Below, piece after piece: positions 28,240 through 37,150 of a DNA stretch of 64,000 nt. The notes beneath the pieces are model-generated. The model was not told where the DNA came from, ran no database searches, and saw only the letters and a list, made by a program, of their open reading frames with translations. Origin of the DNA: Pseudomonas fluorescens (GTDB taxonomy: Bacteria > Pseudomonadota > Gammaproteobacteria > Pseudomonadales > Pseudomonadaceae); assembly GCF_001902145.1 (NCBI RefSeq), contig NZ_MRST01000025.1, forward strand, positions 186,001-250,000, read 5' to 3'. Positions within the stretch are counted from its first letter, which is position 1. Each line of letters begins with the position of its first letter. The position numbers and the translations under genes are program-made.

Positions 28240-28554
28240 ATGACTGACGTAGCTAAAGCAGTAGAAGCAATGAAAGCCAAATTCAACCCAAGCGCTGCCG
28301 AAGGCTTGGACCTGGTGTTCGGTTTCCGTATCGACGACAGCAAGAATTTCTCGCTGGTGGTCAAGGACAAGACCTGCGAACTCAAAGAAGGCGAAAACCC
28401 TGACGCGCAGGTCACCCTGGTGATGGACAGCGAGACCCTGGAAGGCATCGTCGACGGCTCCACCGACGGCATGCAAGCGTTCATGGGCGGCAAGCTGCGC
28501 ACCGAAGGCGACATGATGCTGGCGATGAAGCTGAGCGAGCTGTTCCCTTCCTGA
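28240..28554 (+). CDS. SCP2 sterol-binding domain protein
   Basis: A 104-residue single-domain protein of the SCP2 lipid-transfer family. Seen: AVEAMKAKFNPSAAEGLDLV, FSLVVKDKTCELKEGENPDAQVTLVMDSETL, and FMGGKLRTEGDMMLAMKLSELF. No signal peptide. The family binds acyl chains or acyl-CoA; a specific role cannot be assigned. AAGG lies upstream of the ATG. Confidence 0.92.
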   Translation: MTDVAKAVEAMKAKFNPSAAEGLDLVFGFRIDDSKNFSLVVKDKTCELKEGENPDAQVTLVMDSETLEGIVDGSTDGMQAFMGGKLRTEGDMMLAMKLSELFPS

Positions 28555-28576
28555 TTCACGGGTAACCCTGAATCCC

Positions 28577-28665
28577 TGTGGGAGCGGGCTTGCTCGCGAA
28601 TGCGCAGTGTCAGCTAATGCATCAGGCACTGAACCACCGCATTCGCGAGCAAGCCCGCTCCCACA
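28577..28665. repeat. REP pair (BIME), GAGCGGGC subtype
   Basis: TGTGGGAGCGGGCTTGCTCG and its inverted partner ending CCCGCTCCCACA. Lies between the convergent SCP2 and glycosidase genes. Confidence 0.92.
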
Positions 28666-28682
28666 TTTGGTGTGCTGATTGC

Positions 28683-31319
28683 TTAAGGTTTTGGTTGCAA
28701 CAGTAACGCCACCAACGCGCTCCACCCGGTCTGGTGTGAAGCCCCCAACCCTCGCCCTGTCTCACCATGAAAATACTCATGGAACAACACCAGCTCACGA
28801 CTGGCCGGGTCCTCCTGCAACTGCGCATACCCCGCCATCGACGGCCGCACACCGTTTTCATCTTTTAGAAACAACCGCGTCAGCCGCTCGCTGAGGCTGT
28901 CAGCCACTTCCTCGAGTGACGCCAGATACCCACTGCCCGTTGGATACTCCACGGAAAAATGCTCCGCGTAATAGCGATGAAATTCGCGCAACGATTCAAT
29001 CAGCATGTAATTGACCGGCATCCACAGCGGCCCGCGCCAATTGGAGTTGCCGCCGTACAAGCGTGAGTCGGACTCACCGGGCTGGTAACTGGCGCACAAG
29101 GTGTCGCCATTCATCTTCAACGCCAGGGGCTGCTCGGCGAAGGCCTTGGACAGGGCGCGCACACCGAAGGCCGACAAGAACTCCTGCTCATCCAGCATGC
29201 GTCGCAGCAAATCCTTGGTGCGCTCACCGCGCAGCAGCGCCAGCAACAGGCGGTTGCCCTGCCCCGGTTCGGTCCAGCGCGAAACCAGCCTGGCCAGGTC
29301 CGGCCGATGATGCATAAAGCCCAGCAGGCGCTCGCGCAAGCCTTCCAGGCCCTCGTGTTCGCGCTGTTCCAGCACCAGCACCGCGAACAGCGGCATTAAC
29401 CCGACGATGGAACGCAGGCGCACCGGTTCGCTCTGGCCATCAGGACGGTGCAGCACGTCATAGAAAAACTGGTCCTGCTCATCCCACAAACCTTCGGCGC
29501 TGTCATCGACGCGGTTGATAGCGCCGGCGATGTAGAGGAAATGCTCGAAAAACTTCACGGCAATGTCCACATACACCGCATTGCGCTTGGCCAACTCCAG
29601 GCCGATGCGCATCAGGTCCAGGGCATAGGCCGCCACCCAGGCGGTGCCGTCGGCCTGGTCCAACTGGTAGCCCGGCGGCAACGTGGCCGAGCGATCGAAC
29701 AAGGCGATATTGTCCAGGCCCAGAAAACCGCCCTGGAACAGGTTGCGGCCCTCGGCGTCCTTGCGGTTGACCCACCAGGAGAAATTCAGCAGCAGCTTGT
29801 GAAAGATCCGCTCCAGGAAATCCATGTCGCCCACGCCGGTCAACGCCTTGTCCTGCTGATATACCCGCCAACTGGCCCAGGCATGCACGGGCGGGTTGGC
29901 GTCGTCAAAGCGCCATTCGTAGGCCGGCAATTGGCCGTTGGGGTGCATGAAGCGGTCCTTTACCAGCAACAACAGCTGTTGCTTGGCGTAACCAGGGTCG
30001 ATCAGCGCGATGGCCACCGCCTGGAAGCCTTGATCCCAGGAGGCATACCAAGGGTATTCCCAGGTGTCGGGCATGGACAGGATGTCGAAGTTGGACAGGT
30101 GCCGCCAATGGGTATTGCGGATATGCAGACGCTCGGGCGGCGGCGCGGGCTGGGCCGGGTCGCCGTCAAGCCACTGGTTCACGTCGAAATAGTACAGCTG
30201 CTTGGACCATAGCAGGCCGGCCAGGGCCTGGCGTTGCACAGTGCGCGCATCGTCATCGGCAAGGCCCTGCTGCAAGACCGCGTAGAAGTCATCGGCCTCC
30301 TGGCGCCGCTGTTCCAATAGCTTGCGTGCATTGACGTCAGGCGCGTCCACAGGCGCAAAACGCAGGTAAAGGATTTTGCTTTCCTGGCCCGCCAGTTCAA
30401 GGGTGAACTGCGCGGCCACCTTGGTGCCCGCGTCCCGGCGAATGGCCGACTCGACCCCGCCCACCACGTAATCGTTAATGCCATCCTTGAATGGCCCCGG
30501 CGCCGGTTGCCCGTCCAGTCTGGGCCGATTGGTTTCGTTTTCGCAGAAGAGCCATTGCACCCCGTCCTGGCCCCAGGCACTGAGGTGGCGATCATCGAGC
30601 TCATGATGACGCGCCAGCACTCGCTCGCCGTCCAGCCTCAAACCGGGCTTGGGTGCATCGAAGGTCCAGCTCCAGTCATTGCGTGCCCAGAGCTGGGGCA
30701 GCACCTGCAGGCGTGTGGGTTGGTCAGAACGGTTATGCACGGTGACGCGCATGAAAATATCGTCGGGCTGATGCTTGGCGTATTCGACACTGACGTCGCA
30801 GTAGTGGTTGTCTGCAAACACACCGGTATCAAGGATTTCATACTCGGCATCCGCCAGCCCACGACGGGCGTTTTCGGCGATCAGTTCAGCGTAGGGAAAG
30901 GCCGCATGGGGATATTTGTAGAGCATGCGCATGTAGGCATGGCTCGGTACGCCATCGACGAAAAAGTACAGTTCCTTGACGTCTTCACCGTGGTTGCCTT
31001 CGGCGTTGTCGAGGCCGAACAGACGTTCCTTGAGGATTGCGTCACGCTCGTTCCACAGCGCCAGGCCCAGGCACCAGCGTTGAGCCTTGTCACTGAAACC
31101 GGCCAATCCGTCCTCGCCCCATCGATAGGCGCGGCTGCGGGCGTGCTCATGGGGGAAGTAGGCCCAGGCGTCACCGTCGGCACTGTAGTCTTCGCGCACC
31201 GTGCCCCATTGGCGCTCACTCAAATACGGGCCCCACTCGCGCCACTGCTCGGCGCCTGGCGTTGCCAGGCGCTGGCCTTCGAGGGTGTGCAGCAGGTTGG
31301 TTGCGGGTTTGGCCGTCAT
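28683..31319 (-). CDS. Large GH63-like (MGH1-like) glucosidase
   Basis: An 878-residue cytoplasmic glycoside hydrolase of the GH63/mannosylglycerate hydrolase-like superfamily, which has an (alpha/alpha)6 barrel. Seen: N-terminal YLSERQWGTVREDYSADGDAW, central MPDTWEYPWYASWDQGFQAVA (the WxxWDxxF acid region), PAYEWRFDDANPP, FQGGFLGLDNIALFDRS, and the C-terminal YGGNSNWRGPLWMPVNYMLIESL. The ATG at 31319 has AAGGAGGA directly upstream. Members act on alpha-glucosides such as glucosylglycerate or on trehalose-like sugars; the substrate is undetermined. Monocistronic. Confidence 0.82.
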   Translation of the reverse strand: MTAKPATNLLHTLEGQRLATPGAEQWREWGPYLSERQWGTVREDYSADGDAWAYFPHEHARSRAYRWGEDGLAGFSDKAQRWCLGLALWNERDAILKERLFGLDNAEGNHGEDVKELYFFVDGVPSHAYMRMLYKYPHAAFPYAELIAENARRGLADAEYEILDTGVFADNHYCDVSVEYAKHQPDDIFMRVTVHNRSDQPTRLQVLPQLWARNDWSWTFDAPKPGLRLDGERVLARHHELDDRHLSAWGQDGVQWLFCENETNRPRLDGQPAPGPFKDGINDYVVGGVESAIRRDAGTKVAAQFTLELAGQESKILYLRFAPVDAPDVNARKLLEQRRQEADDFYAVLQQGLADDDARTVQRQALAGLLWSKQLYYFDVNQWLDGDPAQPAPPPERLHIRNTHWRHLSNFDILSMPDTWEYPWYASWDQGFQAVAIALIDPGYAKQQLLLLVKDRFMHPNGQLPAYEWRFDDANPPVHAWASWRVYQQDKALTGVGDMDFLERIFHKLLLNFSWWVNRKDAEGRNLFQGGFLGLDNIALFDRSATLPPGYQLDQADGTAWVAAYALDLMRIGLELAKRNAVYVDIAVKFFEHFLYIAGAINRVDDSAEGLWDEQDQFFYDVLHRPDGQSEPVRLRSIVGLMPLFAVLVLEQREHEGLEGLRERLLGFMHHRPDLARLVSRWTEPGQGNRLLLALLRGERTKDLLRRMLDEQEFLSAFGVRALSKAFAEQPLALKMNGDTLCASYQPGESDSRLYGGNSNWRGPLWMPVNYMLIESLREFHRYYAEHFSVEYPTGSGYLASLEEVADSLSERLTRLFLKDENGVRPSMAGYAQLQEDPASRELVLFHEYFHGETGRGLGASHQTGWSALVALLLQPKP

Positions 31320-31517
31320 TGGGTCCTCCTTCACCTACACAGTGGCGCGCAGTGTAGAGCCCAATGACGCCCGCTTGCACATGAAGACGTGGACGCAGGG
31401 TCAATTCATTCATTTGCAGAATGAAGTCCAGAGGAATCTTCGTTTGCAAGCCGGCAGGCCGCTCAACAAAATCAGGCAAAGGCCACTTTCATCGCTCCAG
31501 TCATCAGGAATTTTTCT

Positions 31518-32894
31518 ATGCACGCCATTGCACATGTCAGCCCTGACGAGATCCGCAAGGGCTTTTCCAAGGCCATGTCCGACATGTATCGAGAGGAAGT
31601 TCCGTTATATGGCGCGCTGCTGGAGTTGGTGGCCGAGACCAATGCACGTGTGCTCGACAGCGAACCGGGCTTGGCGCACCAGCTCAAACGTACCGGCGAA
31701 ATCCAGCGCCTGGGCATGGAACGCCACGGCGCCATCCGCCTGGGCACCGCTGCGGAACTGGCAACTATCAGCCGTTTGTTCGCGGTGATGGGCATGCAAC
31801 CGGTGGGCTACTACGACCTCACCCCCGCTGGCGTGCCTGTTCACTCCACCGCCTTTCGCGCCGTGCATGAATACGCGCTGCAAATCAGCCCGTTTCGCGT
31901 GTTCACCTCATTGCTGCGCCTGGAACTGATCGAAAACCCCGACCTGCGCGCCTTCGCCGAAAGCGCCCTGGCCAAGCGCTCGATCTTTACCGCCGAGGCC
32001 TTGGCATTGATCGACCAGGCAGAAACCCAAGGAGGCTTGAATGCCAGCGATGCCGAGGCCTTTATCCGCCAGGCCCTGGAGACGTTCCGCTGGCACCACA
32101 CTGCCACAGTCACCGGCGCCCAATATCAGCAACTGAGCGACCAGCACCGCCTGATCGCCGACGTCGTCGCGTTCAAAGGCCCGCACATCAACCACCTGAC
32201 GCCACGCACCCTGGACATCGACCAGGTGCAGGCGGCGATGCCCGGCAAAGGCATCACTCCCAAAGCCGTGATCGAAGGCCCACCCCGGCGCCAGTGCCCG
32301 ATCCTGCTGCGCCAGACCAGCTTCAAGGCCCTGGACGAACCCATCGCCTTCACCGATGCCCACGGCAGCCACAGCGCGCGCTTCGGCGAAATCGAACAAC
32401 GCGGCGTCGCGCTTACGCCTAAAGGCCGTGCCCTGTACGACCAACTGCTGAACGCCGCCCGCGACGAACTCGGCACATTCCCCAATGAAGCCAACGCCGA
32501 GCGCTATGTGCAATTGATGGAACAGCACTTCCACGCCTTCCCCGATAACTACCCACAAATGCGCGAGCAGGGCTTGGCGTATTTTCGCTACTTCGTCACC
32601 GACAAGGGCTTGGCTGCACGCGGCCAGGTCGACCAGCCACGCACATTGGAGGCGCTGGTCAGTGCCGATCATGTGGCGGTGGAGCCGCTGGTGTATGAGG
32701 ACTTTTTGCCGGTCAGTGCGGCGGGGATCTTCCAGTCAAACCTGGGGGATGGGGCGCAGAGTCACTACGCGGGCAACTCCAACCGGGCAGCCTTCGAGCG
32801 GGCGCTGGGGCGCAGGACGATTGATGAGTTGCAGTTGTATGAGCAGACGCAGCAGCGCTCTATGGATATATGCGTTGAAACGCTGTTGAAATGA
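31518..32894 (+). CDS. hglS: 2-oxoadipate dioxygenase/decarboxylase (DUF1338)
   Basis: Non-heme Fe(II) enzyme that converts 2-oxoadipate to D-2-hydroxyglutarate in the D-lysine pathway of Pseudomonas. It has 458 residues. The residues I recall as iron ligands of P. putida HglS are in place: His70 (GMERHGAIR), His226 (GPHINHLTPRTLD) and a Glu at 291-293 (FGEIEQRG). Other family motifs include VGYYDLTPAGVPVHSTAFR and ATVTGAQYQQLS. It stands alone without other lysine-catabolic genes nearby. Confidence 0.93.
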   Translation: MHAIAHVSPDEIRKGFSKAMSDMYREEVPLYGALLELVAETNARVLDSEPGLAHQLKRTGEIQRLGMERHGAIRLGTAAELATISRLFAVMGMQPVGYYDLTPAGVPVHSTAFRAVHEYALQISPFRVFTSLLRLELIENPDLRAFAESALAKRSIFTAEALALIDQAETQGGLNASDAEAFIRQALETFRWHHTATVTGAQYQQLSDQHRLIADVVAFKGPHINHLTPRTLDIDQVQAAMPGKGITPKAVIEGPPRRQCPILLRQTSFKALDEPIAFTDAHGSHSARFGEIEQRGVALTPKGRALYDQLLNAARDELGTFPNEANAERYVQLMEQHFHAFPDNYPQMREQGLAYFRYFVTDKGLAARGQVDQPRTLEALVSADHVAVEPLVYEDFLPVSAAGIFQSNLGDGAQSHYAGNSNRAAFERALGRRTIDELQLYEQTQQRSMDICVETLLK

Positions 32895-32933
32895 CTGGAT
32901 GCAAGACCGAACGCCAAGCGTCACGGCGTTGAT

Positions 32934-33303
32934 GGTAACCACGATGCGAAGCGAGCCGCTCTTGATCTTGATCTGCTTTTGATCTTAAGCGCCCCGTTAA
33001 ACCACGCTGGCCGGAATTCGACAGGGATTTGGGGGGTAAACCGGCAGGGATGCCGGTTTAGCCGCCCCGCGCCATGGATGGCGCGTGGCGGCGGCCCCCC
33101 AAATCACTGGCGGATTACGGGCACACCGAGCCTAAGCGAGGTGCCGAGTGGTGGGGCAAGAGCGCTTTGCTTACTTTCGCGCTTTTCGAAAGTGAGCCGC
33201 CGTCAGGGCGGAACCCTAAGTGGCCGTTACCGCAGGAATGGATATGTACTCGGTATAACTGTGTCAGCTGTAAGGCCGTCATCGCAGGCAAGCCAGCTCC
33301 CAC
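32934..33303 (+). repeat. Long dispersed repeat, copy B, with nested hairpin block
   Basis: Plus-strand counterpart of 14996-15240, from GGTAACCACGATGCGAAGCG to AGGCAAGCCAGCTCCCAC. Between GTTAAACCAC and ACCGAGCC it has a ~119 bp block (33006-33124) absent from copy A. The remaining bases of the 32895-33503 interval contain no gene I can support. Confidence 0.85.
33027..33104. repeat. Nested palindromic block within repeat copy B
   Basis: Outer arms ATTTGGGGGG (33027-33036) and CCCCCCAAAT (33095-33104) enclose two further stems: TAAACCGGCA/TGCCGGTTTA (33037-33060) and GCCGCC...GGCGGC with GCGCCAT/ATGGCGC (33061-33093). The result is a three-way-junction-like cruciform. Each of the two inner hairpins has a short loop (AGGG-type and one base). 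Confidence 0.85.
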
Positions 33304-33503
33304 GGGCAGCATTTGCAGCCGACCGATTCGGCCCGGTGTTGCATGAATTCTGAGGATGCCCACCCGGCTCAAACAACGCAATCCTTGCGCCGCAACAAGC
33401 CCCAGAGCCGAGTGGACGGGGCGCATCATAAGGAGTGAAACGGCGCTTGTCTTCCAGACAATTCTGAATAAATGTGCATATTTCGTATGTGCGGCGGGTT
33501 TGC

Positions 33504-33728
33504 TTAAGCCAGCCGCCCCGCGATCTTGTCCTTGATCGACAAGCGCTTTTTCTTCAACACCTCCACCTCCATGTCGTCGGCTTTGCGCGACTCGGCCTCC
33601 AGCACCTCCCCATCAGCAGCATCATATTGGGTAAGCAGCGAATCCAGCCGTTTGTCCTTCGCCCTGCGTTCGTGAACAGCTTCCTTGCTCAATCCCAAGT
33701 CCTGATACAGGTCGTGTTTCACTGGCAT
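33504..33728 (-). CDS. YdcH/DUF465 family small protein
   Basis: A 74-residue highly charged helical protein: LYQDLGLSKEAVHERRAKDK, RLDSLLTQYDAADGEVLEAE, and VLKKKRLSIKDKIAGRL, the last being the hallmark end of DUF465 proteins. A purine-rich AGGT precedes the ATG. Function of the family is not established. Confidence 0.9.
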   Translation of the reverse strand: MPVKHDLYQDLGLSKEAVHERRAKDKRLDSLLTQYDAADGEVLEAESRKADDMEVEVLKKKRLSIKDKIAGRLA

Positions 33729-33903
33729 GGCGTACCTCCACAGATTGATCGATGGTCTACGCCCTTGAAGCTAGCCCATTCCAACAGGTCTTGTCATGTT
33801 TGAGGTCAATCGCGTCCCGTTCGTCGCGGCGCACGCGATGGGATCAAACCTTTGCCCCGCCTTGCCCTCCACTGTAGATCGCCACCCCAGGGAGAACGGT
33901 TAT

Positions 33904-35958
33904 ATGAATTACGTTGCCACTGCTGCCGACACCCAATGCATCAACACCCTACGCACCCTGGCCATGGATGCCGTGCAGAAGGCCAATTCGGGTCACCCTG
34001 GCACGCCCATGGGCCTGGCGCCCGTGGGGTACACGCTGTGGAGTCGCTTCCTGCGTTATCACCCCGAACATCCCGATTGGCCCAACCGTGACCGTTTTGT
34101 GTTGTCGGTGGGGCATGCCTCGATGTTGCTGTATTCGCTGTTGCACCTGGCCGGCGTGGTAGAGATCGACGCCCACGGCAAGCGTTCCGGCCAACCGGCC
34201 GTCAGCCTCGAGGATATCAAGCAGTTCCGGCAGATGGGCTCCAAGACCCCTGGCCACCCCGAGTACCGCATGACCACAGGCGTAGAAACCACCACCGGCC
34301 CGTTGGGCCAGGGCTGCGCCAACAGCGTGGGCATGGCCATGGCCGAGCGTTGGCTGGCTCAGCGCTTCAACCGCGACGGCCAGGTGCTGTTTGACTACGA
34401 CGTCTACACCCTCTGCGGTGACGGCGACATGATGGAAGGCATCAGCAGCGAAGCCGCGTCCCTGGCCGGGCACTTGAAGCTCGATAATCTGTGCTGGATC
34501 TATGACAACAACACCATCAGCATCGAGGGCCACACTGAGCTGGCGTTCAGTGAAGACGTGATCCAACGCTTCCAGGCTTATGGCTGGCACACCGTGCATG
34601 TCACCGACGCCAATGACTTGCAGGCCTTGAGCGTGGCGTTGGAAACCTTCAAGGCCAACACCGGCGCGCCCACCTTGATCGTGGTGGACAGCGTGATCGG
34701 CTATGGCTCGCCGCACAAACACAACACCGCTGCCGCCCATGGGGAGCCGTTGGGGGACGATGAAATTCGCCTGACCAAGGCCGCCTATGGCTGGCCGCAG
34801 GATTCCAGTTTCCTGGTACCGCAAGAGGCTCGCACAGTGTTGCGCGATGCCCTTTACGAACGTGCCGAACCGTTGTACGCCGAATGGAACCAGACCCTGG
34901 CCTCCCTCGACCCGCAACGGGCCGATGAACTGCAACGCATGCGTGCCGGCGAAATGCCCGAGCAGTGGCAGGCGCACCTGCCAGACTTTGCCGCAGATGC
35001 CAAAGGCGTCGCCAGCCGCGCCTCGGGCGGCGAGGTGTTGAATGCCTTCGCCCAACAGATCCCCTGGCTGCTGGGCGGCTCGGCGGATTTGTCGCCCTCG
35101 ACCAAGACCAACCTCACCTTCGACGGTGCCGGGCGCTTCAGCGCGGATGATTACAGCGGGCGCAACCTGCACTTCGGTATCCGCGAACACGCCATGGGCG
35201 CAATTGCCAACGGCATGGCGCTGTCCTACTTGCGTCCGTACACCTCGACCTTCCTGGTCTTCAGTGATTACATGAAACCGCCGATCCGCCTGGCGGCGAT
35301 CATGGAATTACCCGTGATCTTCGTGTTTACCCATGATTCCATCGGCGTCGGCGAGGATGGACCGACACATCAGCCGATCGAACACCTCACCCAACTGCGG
35401 GCCACGCCTGGGCTGTTGACCTTGCGCCCGGGCGATGCCAATGAAACCCTGGAATTGTGGAAAGTCGCCCTGGCGCAGACTCATCGGCCGAGCTGTCTCG
35501 TGCTGTCACGCCAGCCGCTGCCCACCCTGGATCGCACCCAGTACGCGGCGGCCTGCGGTGCGGCCAAAGGTGCCTACGTGCTGGCCAGTGCGGTAAAACC
35601 TGAGGTCATCCTGATAGGAACAGGCAGCGAAGTCAGCCTGGCGGTGGCCGCGTATGAGCAGCTCAAAGGTGAAGGCATTGCCGCCAGCGTGGTATCGATG
35701 CCCAGTTGGGAGCTGTTTGAAGACCAGGATCAAGCCTACCGCGACAGTGTGCTGCCGCCCGCGGTGAAAGCCCGCGTAGTGGTGGAACAGGCAGGTCCCT
35801 TGGGCTGGGACCGCTATGTCGGGCAGACCGGCGCCAAGGTGGTGATGAACAGCTTTGGCGCCTCGGCACCGCTGGCGAAGTTGCAGGAGAAGTTTGGGTT
35901 TACCCTGGACAATGTGGTGAAGCTGGCCAAGCAACAGCTCCAGTTGGCTGAGCACTGA
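33904..35958 (+). CDS. tkt: Transketolase
   Basis: TPP enzyme transferring two-carbon units in the pentose phosphate pathway. It has 684 residues, slightly above E. coli TktA (663). Seen: N-terminal LAMDAVQKANSGHPGTPMGLAP, TPP motif CGDGDMMEGISSEAASLAGHLKLDNL ending in YDNN, the pyrimidine domain with GIREHAMGAIANGMAL and HDSIGVGEDGPTHQPIEHL, and the C-terminal domain with IGTGSEVSLA. The ATG at 33904 has GGGAG upstream. Erythrose-4-phosphate predicted from the tetritol operon would be a transketolase substrate, but the gene is 9 kb away. Confidence 0.95.
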   Translation: MNYVATAADTQCINTLRTLAMDAVQKANSGHPGTPMGLAPVGYTLWSRFLRYHPEHPDWPNRDRFVLSVGHASMLLYSLLHLAGVVEIDAHGKRSGQPAVSLEDIKQFRQMGSKTPGHPEYRMTTGVETTTGPLGQGCANSVGMAMAERWLAQRFNRDGQVLFDYDVYTLCGDGDMMEGISSEAASLAGHLKLDNLCWIYDNNTISIEGHTELAFSEDVIQRFQAYGWHTVHVTDANDLQALSVALETFKANTGAPTLIVVDSVIGYGSPHKHNTAAAHGEPLGDDEIRLTKAAYGWPQDSSFLVPQEARTVLRDALYERAEPLYAEWNQTLASLDPQRADELQRMRAGEMPEQWQAHLPDFAADAKGVASRASGGEVLNAFAQQIPWLLGGSADLSPSTKTNLTFDGAGRFSADDYSGRNLHFGIREHAMGAIANGMALSYLRPYTSTFLVFSDYMKPPIRLAAIMELPVIFVFTHDSIGVGEDGPTHQPIEHLTQLRATPGLLTLRPGDANETLELWKVALAQTHRPSCLVLSRQPLPTLDRTQYAAACGAAKGAYVLASAVKPEVILIGTGSEVSLAVAAYEQLKGEGIAASVVSMPSWELFEDQDQAYRDSVLPPAVKARVVVEQAGPLGWDRYVGQTGAKVVMNSFGASAPLAKLQEKFGFTLDNVVKLAKQQLQLAEH

Positions 35959-35988
35959 CCCGCATAAGCGCGCGGGGTTGGATCGCAG

Positions 35989-36900
35989 TCACGCCAGTAA
36001 CCGCGCAAGTTCTTCACGGCAATAGTCGACAAACAACTGCACCGGCTTGGTCAGCGGTGCACGGCGCAACCACACCGCCGACAACCCGGACCCCGTGACC
36101 GTTTCCACCAAGGGAATGCACACCACCTTCTGCCCATCATAGGTGTACTCGCTGAAGGGTTTGGTCACCAGGATCGAGAACCCGAACCCGCGCCCCACCA
36201 TGCCCCGCACCATTTCGATGGAGGGCGAGCTGAACACGATATTCGGGGTCAGCCCGCGCTCTTCGAAAATGCTCACGAAGTAGGTACGGCTGGGCAACAC
36301 GTCCAGCAAAATCATCGGCTCCAGCACCAGGTCGGTCAGGGACACCTTGGCCTGTTGGGCAAAGCGGTGATCGGCCGGCAGCAACGCATAGGGCTGTTGG
36401 GGCGGCATCAGCGGCGTGGTCTCGATGGTGCCGCCCAGGTCGTGCTCAAACAACATCGCCACGTCGATACTGCCTGCGGTCAGCGCCTGCACCAATTCCT
36501 GCTGCTCGCCATCGCGGATGCGGATCTCCACCCCTGGCCAGCGTGCCTTGAAGCCGGCGATCAAGCGTGGCAGGTACAACGGCGCCACGGTTTCAAAGCA
36601 GCCGATGTCGATCTGCCCGGCCACCACATCATTATCCGCCAGGGCGTTCTGCTCGAACTCATGGGCCACCCGCAACAGCTCCAACGCCTTGCGATAAAAG
36701 CGCGCGCCACTGGGCGTAAGGGAAACGCCCTGGGCGTGGTGGCGGATAAACAACTGCACGCCAAAGCTGTCCTCCAGTTGTTTGATCGCCGTGGACACCG
36801 ACGGCTGGGCGATATACAGCTTGCGCGACGCCTCGGCGACGCTGCCGCATTCGGCCGTGGTCACAAAATATCTGAGCTGGCGCAGGTTGTAGGCAGCCAT
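35989..36900 (-). CDS. LysR-family transcriptional regulator
   Basis: A 303-residue regulator. N-terminal winged HTH (LRQLRYFVTTAECGSVAEAS, then RKLYIAQPSVSTAIKQLEDSF) and the effector-binding domain from about 90 (IDIGCFETVAPLYLPRLIAGF). The ATG at 36900 follows GGAGGTG. It is transcribed away from the NCS1 permease gene, with a 250-bp shared spacer, so it probably regulates the permease. Confidence 0.88.
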   Translation of the reverse strand: MAAYNLRQLRYFVTTAECGSVAEASRKLYIAQPSVSTAIKQLEDSFGVQLFIRHHAQGVSLTPSGARFYRKALELLRVAHEFEQNALADNDVVAGQIDIGCFETVAPLYLPRLIAGFKARWPGVEIRIRDGEQQELVQALTAGSIDVAMLFEHDLGGTIETTPLMPPQQPYALLPADHRFAQQAKVSLTDLVLEPMILLDVLPSRTYFVSIFEERGLTPNIVFSSPSIEMVRGMVGRGFGFSILVTKPFSEYTYDGQKVVCIPLVETVTGSGLSAVWLRRAPLTKPVQLFVDYCREELARLLA

Positions 36901-37150
36901 CGGCACCTCCATAAACGTGGGTTTTCGCCCCAGACAGGTGCGCAGATACACCGGTTTTTCAAGCCATTGAAGCCCATGCAACATACCGGAGCATAAAACC
37001 ACGTGAGATATTTTTTTTAAGGTCTATAGCAACAAACTTACTAATTTACCTGCCTGCGCCCATTACAGATGATCACTCCAACAACAAAGCGCCGCCCGTG
37101 CAGCGCATAGCGAAGTACGTCCACGTACTCACCTTGCCTTGGAGCTCGTC

